A stretch of DNA of 64,000 nt from Branchiostoma floridae (GCF_000003815.2 NC_049991.1:11752917-11816916); one strand, 5' to 3'; positions 27,701 to 40,914 are shown, numbered from the stretch's first letter. Numbers and translations are program-made. The notes: generated from the letters alone by a model not told the origin.

Positions 27701-28025
27701 TAGATATCTGGGCTATAGTTGAAGGTCCCGTCTCTTCTCCTGATCGGTCTTCGTCGCCTCTGGTTCATAAAATGCCAGTGGAAACAGGTAAAGGGCCGAT
27801 GTTGTTGACACTTGTGCTGGAGAAAGTCCTGACACTGCTGCGTTCTGAACTCCTTCAAATACCTGGCGAAAACAAGCACGGATTAGCACCAAACTCACCA
27901 CACAACACCCTGAAATGGTCTCAGAAAAGAAAATACTGTCGTCGAGATGCTTACATGTAGTGGAAGGGTTTTTCGGGAACATTTTGAACGACGGCAGCTG
28001 CTGTTTTGTTGTCCTCCGACGGCAT
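6702..28025 (-). CDS. UNK: Unkempt-family RNA-binding protein: six CCCH zinc fingers, coiled coil and RING-like C-terminus
   Basis: Fifteen coding exons join in frame to 819 codons: 27955-28025, 27653-27862, 17429-17721, 16780-16915, 15728-15845, 14980-15064, 13060-13157, 11441-11632, 10316-10580, 9735-9848, 9176-9381, 8474-8716, 7919-8014, 7389-7550, 6702-6872. All have GT/AG borders with matching phase. Residues about 30-305 hold six CCCH fingers, ending with CPRGPFCAFAH, in the order and spacing of vertebrate UNK. A low-complexity Ser/Pro/Gln region follows (Q-rich near residue 590), then a Glu/Lys-rich likely coiled coil (about 650-763), then a RING-like Cys/His module starting MKCLICQERNR. 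Known family role: cytoplasmic binding of short U-rich/UAG motifs and translational repression in neurons. The start (28025) has AAG before ATG and leads into PEKPFHYMYLKEFR, conserved in the family. Vertebrates have UNK and UNKL; this appears to be the single pro-orthologue. A microexon may be missing between 6873 and 7388, because vertebrate proteins seem to have about seven more residues before the RING. Confidence 0.93.
8230..8452. mobile_element. hAT-like MITE inside a UNK intron, 8-bp target duplication
   Basis: The ends are CAGGGCTGCCTCCAG and CTGGAGACAGCCCTG (one mismatch between the inverted repeats). Flanks carry the same 8 bp AACACAGT at 8222-8229 and 8453-8460. Length is 223 bp and no coding capacity is visible. 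The 8-bp duplication and CAGGG-type ends fit the hAT superfamily. Confidence 0.85.
15420..15712. repeat. Long CA-rich compound satellite in a UNK intron
   Basis: ACAC runs are interrupted at regular steps by GGATATAC, ATGGAC, CTCATGC and ATGCTC, so a higher-order unit of roughly 60 bp repeats several times. It ends 16 bp from the donor end of the UNK exon 15728-15845. Confidence 0.9.
15877..16191. mobile_element. Inverted-repeat element with GTGCACCC-rich ends, UNK intron
   Basis: Ends CAGGGCTCGAAAT and ATTTCGAGACCTG are inverted repeats with one mismatch. Internal GGGTGCAC/GTGCACCC motifs recur near both ends. AACATCAA lies directly left (15869-15876) and again 3 bp beyond the right end (16195-16202), so the duplication is near-exact. 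About 315 bp, noncoding. Confidence 0.7.
17257..17356. mobile_element. Hairpin MITE with about 42-bp arms, inside a UNK intron
   Basis: TAGCCTGGTATCCAGTCGTA opens the left arm. The right arm ends GCTGGATACCAGGCTA and is complementary over about 42 bp with a few mismatches and a 14-nt loop. GAAACCT flanks both sides (17250-17256, 17357-17363). Confidence 0.75.
19088..19418. mobile_element. Diverged copy of the 15877-16191 element
   Basis: Shares GGTGCATATGCACAC and AAAATTGGAGCTGTA near the left side and ATTTCGAGCCTTG at the right with the element at 15877-16191. The middle is diverged, with a short tandem repeat of CGCACCTACAATT. Confidence 0.55.
21965..22380. mobile_element. Diverged copy of the TAGGGCTGGGTACC element
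   Basis: Starts TAGGTGTGGGTACGGGTACT, contains CAGGTCC blocks and a GGACCAGTCCAATAAG segment, like the intact copy at 57013-57440. The right end is degraded. Confidence 0.6.
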
Positions 28026-31000
28026 CTTGGCTAACAACACGGACGCGCGCCCACCCAGCCGCAAGGACTCACGGGAAATCTGGGGGTCACGAGTCAAACG
28101 TAGTATAGTATGTGCAAAGTCAATATTATTTTCAGGAGGACAGAATATACAATAAAGATATATTCGCGATATTGGACGTATTGCTATTCCTAATACTCGA
28201 TACCCCAACTAACCACAATGTAGTGTTACATCACTGATAGCCTTTCATGAGTTGAAATTTATGCCAGTGAAGCAGGTGGCTGTTGATATCATGATGCTGA
28301 TTTTAACCTTTTTTCCTGATTGCATATAACTCAGGATTGGATTTAATCAAGGACATTATAAAGAGCCCATGGTAACCAGCCTTCAATTTGTTTTCATGGC
28401 TTTTGTTTAGTGGCATTGTGTGCTGCAATCGGTATCAAAGATTTTGCCTCAAAGGATTTAAAACTGCTGTGTTCGGATGTTGTCACAGCCCATTGGGAAA
28501 GCACTTTACACATCTTTCCTCACTTCACTCAGGTGTAAATGAGTATGTAGCTTTGGTTAGAACCATTAGGATAAGGTGACCCACTCATAAAAGTTCTATT
28601 TCCAATTAAGACAAAATTTCATTTTAAAGTGTACATGACATGTACATTCAAAGTCGTAGGTATTTGAACAGCAAGAAATCAGAATCACTCTGTGTTGTGT
28701 GCCCCAAAAATGTAATGGTGAAACAATACAAGTCAAGAAATGTATGAGAACTGTCTAGGTTTGAATTGAAATGAGATGCAAAAATAATCAAAGCCGTTAT
28801 CGTGTTTTTTTTCCAAACATCTGACCAAACAGAGATTTTGAGTTAGAATGAGTTTTACATATTAAGCAGATTAGCAGAATAAAGCCAAAAAGGCTGCTCT
28901 CCAGGCTATTCAAAATCTGCCTAGAGTTGACTACCGGTACTCAGCAAAGTGCTGGCCAAAAGGGATGTCAAATGAGGAAGTAAAGGAAGACACGTCAAGA
29001 GGGCATGGCCCTTAACATCCCTCACTGGAAGAGGAGGAAATGACAGTGGAATTGGAACAGCAAACAGTAATGAAGAATACAGACAGGAGGTGCATAGAAT
29101 TTGTAACATTATTTACAAGATCTATGTATATGATGAAAGATATCTTTCGAAACACTCAGGAAAAGGACAATGGCTTTGTTGAAATCATTCCTTGTACGAA
29201 GAAATAAGCCTCAGACTTACCACCTACAGCATTGTCTTAACCTCCTTGTTGACACCAAGGTTATTACTAAAACATGTGTACTGCAAGTCAAGGGTCTCAT
29301 TAGGGGTGGGTACCAGTACAGGTACAAAAGGAGGTTACATAGGATTCCTTGTTTCTACCAAGTATTACTGTCAATAGTCCACAGGAAGTTAGCCTTGTAG
29401 GACTTTAAAACACAAGTGGGAGTTGAATACTCCACAAAAGTGATTTCTTTGCAGCAAAATATACCATAGTTTTCAGTATTGTCCATTCACATTAGTTCTC
29501 ACATACTGAATCACTGGTCCAGGTTCAGGTCTGGACCTGGACCTAATCCTCTGGACCCGACTTGAATTTTCTGTACCGTTACCCACCACTAGTCCTCATT
29601 GATCCCTGATGGACGAACATCACTGCAGCAATTTGGCATGAGCCTTTGTAACTTTTCATTTTACAGGGAAATGATGAGACTGGTAGCAAAAGATAGGAAT
29701 ACCAAACTTCAGCACTGGAAGTTGAAGTGTGTATAAGATTAATTTAAAAGAAATAGAAAAAATCAAAAGCATCCCCTAGCAGTCAGTCCGGCAATTGCAG
29801 CTGCTGACTTTATATCTTACCATTGTTGGGTACCAACAAGTTCCAGCTGGTGGTGATTGCTGCCTTTATGTAGGACATATGGTCTATGTGAAGATATGAT
29901 AGTCATATACTAACTGACTAATAGAATGGTATAACTGAACATTCGGTGCCTTATGAGTGAGAAAATATTATGTACCTTGAAAGTATTCAGTGTCTTAACA
30001 CGTGCAAATGTTACACATTTATTCTGTAGTCTTGAATATTGCAATTATTGTCAAACAGAACAAAAACTGAAACAGTTACATATCTCAAACGCTTTAAGTA
30101 GGGTAACCTTACTTTGTAATTTCAATAACATTTTAAATAACCATAAACAATATAAAATCATAGAGTATAGACGTTTGATCTCTTGTCTCCAGCCACTATC
30201 TTCAGGTTTCGCGGCAAGCCAGAATAATTGTAGTGCCATTATATAAAGTCTTTCCATACAGATTGCAGCAGGTGTCAAGTATAAGTGGGGAGATCAGCAT
30301 GTCCTTCATACACATATATTTAACTCTACTCATTCACATGTCACTGACTGTAGCATTCATCATCATTAGGAAGCTGAACATTTCTACAAGAATAACTTCT
30401 GAACTTGAACAAGCAAAATGGTTATAATGTCTGTAAGTCAAAGCTCTGCTTTCCTATAAATACAATTAGGAACTCATCATTTTTCCTCCTCCTAAGGCAA
30501 ATGAAGTATAATCAACAGCATGATAACACTGTTTCTAATATAGTTTTCCCATTGTCTACCTGTCAAAATGTAATGAAATATGAATGACAGGAAGTGGCCA
30601 TTAACAATGCCTGTAGAAGCATATAGAAGAGAATGACAAAAGGTGTTGTTATGAAAGAGATGATGTATGACATAATGCCATGTCTGGCAGGCATGATTGA
30701 CAAGATAACTCATCTCCAGTTATCTAAATCTGTGTGTTTAAATATTCAAGAGGGCCAATGGTGAAGCATTTTGTACACTTTTTTTCAGGAAATGGGATAT
30801 TATATGAATAGAGGGCAATATGGCACCTTACACAATAGGCCAGGTAAGGACTATCCATATTAAACCGTAAAGGGGTAACTGCATGAAATGAAAAGAAATA
30901 AAAAATGTCAAAATGTTTCAGCTGCATCAAGTTTCTTATTAATGCTTTATCATCTCTCATTATAGGAAATACTGCAATTACTTTTTAAAAATTCCTACTA

Positions 31001-31189
31001 TAATTTATATTACATTTCAGTGAGCTGTTTCATGTAGTTTTTCATACATGTTTATCTATCATGATGCTAATTCCACAAGTCCCTGACAAATACAGAAACT
31101 CCTGCTAACTGTAGTGGGCCTGACTAGGCCATGTCTCCAAACAGACAAGTGTTAATCCCACAGGCCTGTCCATGCAGCAGCTGACCACA
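28026..31189. other. Intergenic region between UNK (5' side) and TOP3A (3' side)
   Basis: About 3.2 kb. The first 200 bp beside UNK are GC-richer and probably carry its 5' UTR and promoter. The side next to 31190 should include the TOP3A 3' UTR. One dispersed element lies at 29301-29591. No other gene is visible. Confidence 0.6.
29301..29591. mobile_element. Shortened copy of the TAGGGCTGGGTACC element
   Basis: Begins TAGGGGTGGGTACCAGTACA, ends TTACCCACCACTA, and carries GGTCTGGACCTGGACC inside. Flanks GTCTCAT and GTCCTCAT are similar but not identical, so it is an older insertion. Confidence 0.65.
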
Positions 31190-34100
31190 TCAGAACTCTT
31201 TGTTGCGACATCCACGTTTGGTGTGACCTGTAAGGAGAAAGCCTTGTTAGTATTTAGCAAGGTCAACAGGCAGCAGCTGCCTTTATCATTGTTGAGTAGA
31301 AGTTGAGGTACTGCCTGATAATATTAAAATTGTACATATTTTCCAATATGTGAAGACATTGTGTCCATTATCATTGTAGTAGCCAAATAGATGTGTCTAA
31401 AAATAAATGATTTTGTGGTGTGAGGGTGAATGTTTCAGATTTTCAGCAGTATTTCTTAGTACATGACAACAGTGAATTGAACATTTCAGCCGATCGCTCG
31501 TGGTTTTAGACTTTAGGTATGTATTCGTATGTAAGTCTGATCTGTACTTGGATGTTATTGTATCTGTTTATGTATTTGTATATACATGTATTGTATGTTT
31601 TTTATTGCATGAACCCTGGAAGATTAGCTCACTCTGAGCTAAAGGGTATCTCAATAAACTCAATGCACAAGCAATAGGGAGAGTACATGTATCCCCACCT
31701 ATTTCCCCACAGGCACCACACTTCGGAGGCTTCCTCTTCCTGGAGTTTTCCTGATCCCAGTCTCCATCACTGCTGTTGCTACGGTTACCCCTGCCACGCC
31801 CTCGACCTCCCCGGCTGCCCCGTCCTCGACCCGTTGCTCCCTGAAAACCTCCTTAAATGATAAAGATACACATGTGCAAATCAACACAATGTAAGAATCA
31901 TTTCTAAATATCCTGTAGCCAAAATACACAAATGCTGATACAGTACATTAACACAGACTCATCAATGGCATTGCTGATTAGATTTTTTCGCCTTTTTTCG
32001 ACTTTATTCAGATCCACTTTTAGCTATTACAACATTATTTATATTATATTTTGTACCTAAAGAGAGTGGATTAAAAAGCTCTGCCTAGGTTATCTGAAGG
32101 ACAAATACCAAGAATTCAGACAGGAAAACAATTCAACTAATACTTTTGATGCCAGATGGTGTAAGCAGTGTTACTCATTTGTACATAGGCTTTTCCAGTC
32201 TTCAAATTCCATTGTTTGGTCTGTTGTTAAGTCAGATACTTTCTACCTTAACACATACATGTACTTCTGGAGATGCATGTGGATATAGAGCGCGATATTT
32301 ATATGTACTTATGTTCTTTGCATTATACAGTCTGTTTTTTCTTACTATGGACCAGTATGTGCCTATAATAAAGAATAAACTTAAACTACTGTACCTCTGA
32401 AGCCGTCTCCTGCCCCACTGTTATCAGGTGCATCTGCCCACTGGAAGAATCCACACTGCTCACCCCTGGGCTTCACACAGGTGTGGAACTGCCGGCCCTT
32501 GTTGTTGCCCTCCTTCTGCACCGTTCTCCTGCGGCGAGAGAAACGCAAAGTTTAGTAATGGGAGGAAGCCACAATAGTCAGTGAAGTCTTTACTGGCCTC
32601 AGACATTTTGGAAAAACTTACATAAGCACTTCATAATATTCAATCCAAAAAAACAAAAAACTAGAGATCTGATGTGATTTAACCTTCTTCCTGCTGTCTA
32701 ACTCCATAATCAATACAATTTAGGGTGCCAAACAGCTACTTCAGCGTGCTAAAGGTTACCGTGTATTAAAATATAAATAACAGGTCTTAAATTCAAATTA
32801 TATATGTACAATTGGTACTTTTGCCAGGAAATCCAACTCGTGTAGTTGGATGAATGGCACAAATTGTAGCAACTTTACAAACCATTTTTCTGTTAGTTGT
32901 GAGGTCTGTACTTCCGACTGTGGTGGTTGAGAATAAAAGGTTTAGCAAAGTATTGTCTTCCTTTGCAACAACTGAATAAGGTGAATCCTGAATTTTCAGA
33001 TATGTCAACCCTAAACTCCTCACAATAGTGATAAGTTAACTCACGTCACACTAGGCTGCCCACAGTTACATTGTGGAACATCTCCATCAAAACCATCTCC
33101 TCCAAATCCATCTCCCGATGAGTGGCTCTGTCTGTCCCCAAATCCAGGCTGGTTGTTAAAGTTGCCATTGCCACCATCCCCTCTGGCATTGTAGGTACTT
33201 CTGTTGTTGTGATTGTTGCTGTTGTAACTGTTGTTGGAACCCACACTGAAGGCATCCCCTGCGGATGGTGCGTTGTCATCAGCCCAGAGGAAGAAGTCAC
33301 AGGGGTTGTCCATACGGCTGCACTTGTAGAACTGTCGACCTTCGTAGGCAGAGCAACAGCATATTTAACAGCAAATGAGGTAGGAAACTAACAAGAGGTT
33401 ACGCTAATGGTAAGATCGTAGGCAAGGTCCAGGCAATGGGTGAAAAATAGAAGTACTAGTGCTCAGGCCTTGGGAAAAATCCTTCATTATCCTTCATTTA
33501 ATAGGACAAGCAGCATTTTTTACTTCAATAGGAAGCAGGCTGAATAAAAATTCTAACTGGACGCTATGTGACTCCACTGCCCACCAAAAAAAAGTCTAGA
33601 ATGGGCAGGTTTTCTAGGGAGATGGGAAACACATTTTTTCCTGGTCCTCAGTCAGTGATATAAGCATGAATTTTGGCATGCTAAAGCCCAAGTTATATAC
33701 TCAATATCAGGTCTGGAGCCATTATACTTCCAGGTAGCCATTACAAAAAGTATGTTTCTTAGCAACAGTTGCTGGAAAACAAATTTACATTATCAAAGAG
33801 CTGTATTCACAGATTACCATCAAAGACATTTATTAACAGACATGATGACGTGTATTTGGGACTGTTAAAGACGTACCACAGTTGTTTCCCTCCTTCCGGA
33901 CTGTCAGTAGCCTGGCGTTCTGCCCACAGATACACACCACAGCATTGCCATCACCAGAACTGAAAAAAAAATGTCTTGAAGTTTATTTCCTTTGACATAA
34001 GATCGCAACAGAGGTCACATAAATATTTACCGTGTGCATATGGCAGATGACCTTTTAAAACATTCTATCAGTGTGGCAAAGGTGAAATTCTATATTAAGA

Positions 34101-37100
34101 AGTAGAAACACGTCATCACGTAAACAAGATTATTTTACCTTTGCACAGCTCCAAGGGGAGTGCGTCCTGAGTCTCCAACACCAAGAAAGCCCATATTGCT
34201 CTGGTTACCAGTGTGAAAGTCTCTGGTGTTGCCAGCACCTCTATTGTTCCTTCTATCGTTACTTCCCCCTCTGGCAACACCAGGAGCATTCCCCCTGGCA
34301 ATACCACCGCCTCCTCTTGGGGGAAATGGACCACCATTGTTTCCACCCCCTCTAGGAGGTGATGGGCCATTCCCTCTGGTGTTGCCCCTCCCTCTTCCAG
34401 CATCTCCACGGCTCGGTTGGACAGGTCGGCCTCGACCACCACCACCTGTTTGATGGTAAAACAAAAAGGCTCAATTCAAGGCAACATGTACATAATCACT
34501 GTTGCTCTTCAAGTTGTTATGGTTTTGGTTTCGGTCATCATGGTAGCACTAGTTTCAGTTACAGTTTCTAACAAAATCAATAGCCTTAAACAGTAGAATG
34601 ATCCAGGAAAAGTGGCCTGAAAAGACTTATAATACAGCTTTTAGACGACAGTGCATTTTCAAAGGACTTTTCATAAACGCATTTTTATACTTTTTACAAT
34701 GAAAAAGGCTCAAAAGCATGCAAAATAGGCCATTTCCCTGCATTTCGAAACTTGATAGAAAACTTACCAGCACCACGGTGCTGCTGTTGCTGAGGCCGGA
34801 GGTAGTTCAGGTTGAACAGCTCACATACAGTCTCATCACAACCACCAATACAGCCTAAGTAACTGAAGGGGTGCAAAGTAACAATTTTATAAGAACTTAC
34901 ATTCTAATTCCAAATTGATGTTACAGACAGTTGTGCCAAGTGGAAGCAGCTATATTGAAACTCATGTAACCTGACAGACATACAAAAGAGGTCAAAGAGA
35001 AAACATCGTTTGGGAGAAAAGCTAAACTTACTTTTTATACTAAGGACCTTCAATGACAAGACAATACTAGCATAGACATGAATAGTCTGTCCAGTTACCA
35101 GTAGTGTTTACTTTGTTTACAACATGTTCACTGTTTGAGATATACTGTACTTACTCCAGAGGAATAATGGGTGGAACAGACCCCCTCTTGAACTTAAACT
35201 TGATCTTGTGAACTGGTCCAGGCTGACACTGCACAGAAGGAAAGGTGCAGGTTATTACTTTGGTCTGATGTCTTTATAACCAGGTTATAAGAAACATGGA
35301 GACAAAAGTACGTCCTGCTTAAAACAAGTTAAAGAAAGCTGTGTGAAAAATTAGGGTGAAGCTTGATGATAGAATTTTACATTTGGCTAAGGATTTACAT
35401 ACATGCAATCATATTTTATAATACAGTATACTGCATACATTGTTGTTACATATGCATATTGTTACGTGGTTCTTGTTATTATGCACCGACACTTTTTAGA
35501 AAATCTCTGGTGAAAAGTGAATTTGAAGCTCTCACTTTCATGATTTCCTCGTATACGATTGGTAGATAGGTATGAGTAAAGCTATCCTGAGTAAGCCCTG
35601 GTGTACGTACCCTTGTGCAAATGGCTTCATCACGTGTCGCCTCAAGAACGTTAGCAGGGAACCAGGCAACAGCTCGGCAGTCGGGGTAACCCATGCAACT
35701 CAACATCAGCCTGTGAGCAGGTCACAATGTGTTAGAGACAATCATATCCGTATTACTCCAAACAGCTTAGCTGTTATCATTGCATATCTATTATGAACAG
35801 TCAACCTTATTGCAATACTGACGGGGTCTGTACAACAAAGACACCTGCCAATTTGCTTGTAAACTGCAGAATCACACCAGGAATCAAATTTGTCGATGAA
35901 GGTTAGACATCCAGGTAATAGATACAACACATATCCAGTTGCTCGAGTAACTGCTTTATGGCAGGACTCAAATTAAAACTACCAGGCCAGTATCTTTACT
36001 GCTAAAAATACATCAACCTCTCCTGGCTTGTTTGTTTGTTTTATTAGGATCTCCATTAGCCTGGTTGTGACCATTTACATGTAGGAAGGGGGACTGGTTT
36101 ATGGCATATCAATGGCTGGTGAGCAATTTGTTATGTGAGTAAACAAACAAAAATGAGTAAACAATAAAAAGCTCCACAGCAGTCCCTACCCGCCGTCCTT
36201 GCGTGTCTTGATGACCATGCTCTCTCCACACTGGGGACAGGGGCGGACAGGGGGGGACACCTGGACTGGGTTCATATCTGCAGAACAAAAACTATGTAAA
36301 TAAGACTGAACCTGCACACCAACTGTATAGTACAGGAAATAAACTTAGAATTGAAGTTTCAAGCCAGTACAAAAGACTCTCTTTACACAACAAGAAAGCA
36401 ATTCCCATTTCATACTTCCTGCTTAGCAACAATGGTTTACGCACGTATACTAAATGCATCTAAATGTCAGTTAAAAAGTTATCGCAAAAATAAGATGTTC
36501 TCCATCAAAGCCATTTACTTAAGAAATAACATAAACATTGCCCTACCTTGTTCTGCAAAGGGTTGTGCTTCTCCAAAGTAGGTTCCAAGAGCCTCATCTA
36601 ATTTCAGGGCCTGTAATTTTGGGGTAAAAATAAATACATGTAATATATTCTTATTTACGGTTTGCTGCCTTCAAAATACATCAACGTTAAGAATACATAA
36701 CTTTTTAAAGATACATTTAGCATGTAATGTATTTCCTCACCTGTGCACAAGCCTCAATGAACACCTGCTTGTACTTTTGTACCTGCTCTGCTAGCACAAC
36801 TGGGAAGGAAACACAAAAATAAAGAAATTATGAGAGAGGGTCACACAAATGTCTGAAGAACCAACAAGGCTAAACCTGTACCAAATGCTTTAACCAGAAT
36901 ACAGCTATGACACAGAAGTGGAATAAAATATATCAAGACAACAGCATTTGTGTCTAAGATATACTTTCTCCTTGGCCTCACCTTTAGGGTCTTTCCTTCC
37001 TTCACAGATGAGCTTCAAGTCAGCCTCTAGCTCTGCCCTCAGATGGGGTTTAGACATCTCATAACCCATGGCATCATAGCCTGGTGAAATACATAAGTTT

Positions 37101-40100
37101 ACTGAGCAACACACTCCGGCAGTCCATTTTATTCTGCTAAAACTACTAGTACATCAAATAACCTGACTCATTGAGATTACACAATGAAGCTATACATAAT
37201 CACATGTAAAGCTGCTTGGACAATACACATAAAACAGTACTATATGCAGAATTGAATAGGTATAAAACAATGTTTAACAATACATCATTGCTACAATGGA
37301 ATTAGCGACATTAGTACCTTCCACGAGCCCCATGCCAAGTTCCCCGGGCACAAATCTGCCATCCTGTTGGACACCCACATACATCCTGGACTTGATCGTC
37401 TCTATGTGTTCAGCATGGGTGGCATCTGTGCCTGAAATACAAGAAGACAAAGAGCACTGTCAGCATGCAGGTGTGTACTAGTACTATAAATTCATTCACT
37501 TTGAAGGCGGTTTCATTTCATGATAGGAGGGGGAAAGGAGATTTGTGTTTTTGAATTTGTGATTGTAATTATTCTGAAGTACAGGGGAGACATATTTCAT
37601 GTGTCATGAATTCACAGTAGACCTCAGAAACAAAACCAGTGTAAAAGTTAGAATGCAAGAAAAGCAGAAAAGGAAATACTAACAGAGGATGATTTTCTAA
37701 GTACAATGTATAAACTATCCACTAGTACAGCAAGTGGACTCTCTCCGTGGTTGAGAGAATAAGGCCAGGGTTGCTTACCGATCCCATGTTTATCCATCAA
37801 GGCAATCAGATCAGCCTCAGTCAGCAAGGGAGGGGGGCTGGTCTGTCCCTGGAGCATCTGTGGAGGTGTGGGATGGAAATACATGTATGTCAATCTTGAA
37901 TAAAACATAAGATTTTTACAACTACTTTACATCAAAACTCCACCCAGCTGCTCATACTGAGAGAAAAGAAAACAAGATTTTTACAGAAACTTGACACTTT
38001 GGAACAAAACTTCACCCAAGCTGCTCATATCAAGAGTACATCTCACCTCAATTGCTGAAGGCTGGAAGGTTTCTCCCTGGTTAAACACTGGGATTACCTG
38101 TGCAACAGAAACATAAATCATCATTTGTACTTGTGATAGTAAAAGACAAATTGAATGTAAAAAAGATTCCCTGTGCTTACAGAATATGACTATTTGAAGG
38201 AACACTGTGCACTGAGCCTTAACAGATAGTGAAAATATGTTAGAAAATGTTTAAAATCTATTCACCTTTGCATTCCACTTGTCATAGGGATAAACATCAA
38301 GGTAGTTTCTGGCAATGATCATCAGGCCTTGTGCAGTGAACTATGAAAGAACAAGGACAGAGGCTTAAATGGACATAGAATGCACAAACCTACTATCAAC
38401 CAATAACTGTGCGCCATGAGTGAATAAAGTTGAACTAATACCATTGACCATATTCCATTCAGGAACAATATCATAAGTATACAATGCATAAGTTATCTAA
38501 GCAACTTGATAGATCTTATAAAACCTATCCAGTTACTTGATCAATTTGTGTATTGTATATAATTACCTGGGTGTCTACCATTTATCAACATAAAATACTG
38601 GAAGTGCATTGTGAACCGACCTTCTCTCCATTGATGTCTATCTCTACTGTTGTCTCTTGTCCCTGTGCATCTTGAGACAGACAGGCCAGAAAGTGCCGAA
38701 CTATGAACTCGTACAGTCTCTTCTCGTTACCCTGAAAGGGAATGGATGATCATTGTCCTTAAACTGGAAGATAACTTCTTCAAACAGAAAATTCATTCAT
38801 ATTGCAGACCATTTTTTCAAGAAACAAACTATGATTTACATTAGTTTTGTTTTTGTAATTAACAGATACCCACATCTTCACAACTGATGAACAATCATTG
38901 AGATATACCTGTAGATTATCAGTATATTTTGTCGGATGAATGGGAGGATGGGCATTATCAGTCTTGTTTCCATTGCGTGGGTTGGGTCCCCTCTGCAGCA
39001 CCCCTGCAGCAAACCCTCCCCAGTCTGGGTCCACTGTCTGCAGCTGCACCAGACCCTGCAGGTCTGTGTCCTTGGAGAACTTGTTGGTCTCAGTACGGGG
39101 GTAGCTGATGAAACTGTGGGAAAGACACTTATGTCCAGTTATTTTTGTATGGTTAGTGCACATTACATGTAATATTACATATGATAAATAACATATACAA
39201 GGTGTTGAAGGGGGCCATATGAACTGTTGAATAGCCAGTGAGTAGTGTTGGAAAATATTTTCTATGTATCAACACTGTTACATGTATTTGAAAACCATTG
39301 TTCCAACCTGGACTAGACGCTTGATAACTGAACAGCCTATTTGGTTTTCGCATTTGAATAAAAGTTCAAACAGTCAAAATTAGCAGCCATGTTTCTGTTG
39401 CCTCCCATCTAAACATTCATATGCAGGATTGCAAATCTTGATAAGAGAAAGAAAACCAACCCCTGGTTGTACAACTTCTCTGCTATCTTCATGGTTTCCT
39501 TGGCGTTGATTCTCAGCTTCCGAGATGCCAACTTCTCAAGTTCCACAGTCTCTAAAGGCTGTGGTCTCCACTTGCTCTTCGGACGACTGTTAACACTGAT
39601 CACTCGGGCAATCGGGTTTTCCATCACAATCTGGTACAGAACAAGACATGCCGTATGGTTGAACAGACGGTTACGCTTCCAGTTGAAGTCCACCCTGCCG
39701 TCCTCTGTCTCGTGGGAGACCTTCAATTTGTGGAACATTTCTGGGATGAAGTTCTGTATTGCCTTGTACCGCTCCACAACAAAACCTAGCGTGGGGAACT
39801 GACAGCTGCCATAGCTAATGACCTGATCACTGAGGACATTGGGAAAGATCTTCTGCAGCCTGAGCGTCTGGAATCGTGTGAAGGCGGCACCGATTCTAAG
39901 GTCCAGCTCCGATCGCACGTTCACAGCATCCGATGACCGATAGTCTGGTTGTACAAGGTTGCAACAGGCGGATATTATTGACTGAGGTGTGAAGTCAGAA
40001 AAGCGAGCACGGTAGATTCTGATGTTCGGTTTGACTGCCTTACAAACATCGATCACCTCAGTCCCGATGTTCTCTCCCTCCCGATCACAGTCCGTCCATA

Positions 40101-40914
40101 TCACCAGCACCTGACACTGCCTAGCCTCTCGTTCCAGCGTCCGCTTGATGTCCTTAAACTGATCAGGGCAGTGTTTCTCCACACCTGCATCAAACAAGGC
40201 CACAGGCTGACAGCTGTGCCATTTTTGGTAGCTGCCCTTGAAGTCCAGTTCTAGGAGGTGACCTGACACGGAGGTCATGGACATGGAGCTCTGCTTGTTC
40301 AGAATGTTGAACTCAAACTCGTAGATCTTGTTGAACTTGGAGAAGCCTTCTCGTCTGCGGTACCTGTAACAGTGATTAAAAAAAGACATTCCCACCATGA
40401 ATAAAAATTGACTAATAACAAGATCAATACAGTTCAAATACAGTAATATTGGCATACTCGCAGGACGATCCTGTCAATAACAGCAATTCCGCATTGCTAA
40501 CTAGTTGATCATGCTAATCGCTACTTCTTTAAAAGTTAACCCACAATGCCAGAAGTTTAAAAGAGTTTTATTTATTATTTAATATTAACGCTATGTTATA
40601 CATATATAAAGTCGTTAAATGCAGGGATTCAGGGGATAAATAGCAAACTTAAAACAAGAGCCTTACCTGCCATTAGACAGTACGTCTGCTATCGCCTTCG
40701 CTGCGTCGTTTTTCTCGGCGACATTCAGAACTTTCTGTGTCCGTCCGGCCATAGTTCTGTGGAAGGATTTTGTTGTTGTTCTCAGAAATAATTTGATCAC
40801 ATTGATTCTCTTGATCACCAACACACTGCTAAACATAACAACCCTGGAACCTATCCCCCTCCTCCGAATAACTGCACAAATCCCCAACAGATGTACGCGT
40901 GTTTTAAAAGCCAA
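31190..40914 (-). CDS. TOP3A: DNA topoisomerase III alpha (type IA), with a candidate mitochondrial leader
   Basis: Twenty-one coding exons join to 1124 codons: 40667-40914, 39461-40363, 38909-39113, 38621-38731, 38266-38340, 38047-38097, 37779-37857, 37318-37431, 36982-37080, 36741-36799, 36547-36610, 36190-36277, 35611-35710, 35155-35228, 34768-34862, 34139-34445, 33877-33959, 33045-33339, 32395-32528, 31699-31851, 31190-31227. The Toprim acidic motif is in [14 protein letters not shown] (exon 2). The catalytic tyrosine is in [10 protein letters not shown] at the start of exon 3 (about residue 388). After the core come two four-cysteine zinc modules, an RGG-rich linker (exon 16), two GRF-type zinc fingers (about residues 899-940 and 1009-1050), a second RGG stretch and a final CCHC knuckle ending RNKEF. 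Known role: passes single strands in the BLM-TOP3A-RMI dissolvasome and decatenates mitochondrial DNA. The GRF fingers and CCHC end separate it from TOP3B. Exon 2 (903 nt) is unusually large for this gene. The downstream ATG at 40752 would give the nuclear form. Confidence 0.95.
31600..31664 (+). mobile_element. Probable LINE 3' tail in the last TOP3A intron
   Basis: TGAACCCTGGAAGATTAGCT and GAGCTAAAGGGTATCTCAAT end in AATAAACTCAA, the form of a CR1/L2-like 3' end. Only the tail is present, on the strand opposite to TOP3A. Confidence 0.45.
36021..36062 (-). mobile_element. Probable LINE 3' tail, minus strand, TOP3A intron
   Basis: On the minus strand GCTAATGGAGATCCTAATAA is followed by AACAAACAAACAAG, the short-repeat tail typical of CR1-like retrotransposon ends. 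Confidence 0.5.
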
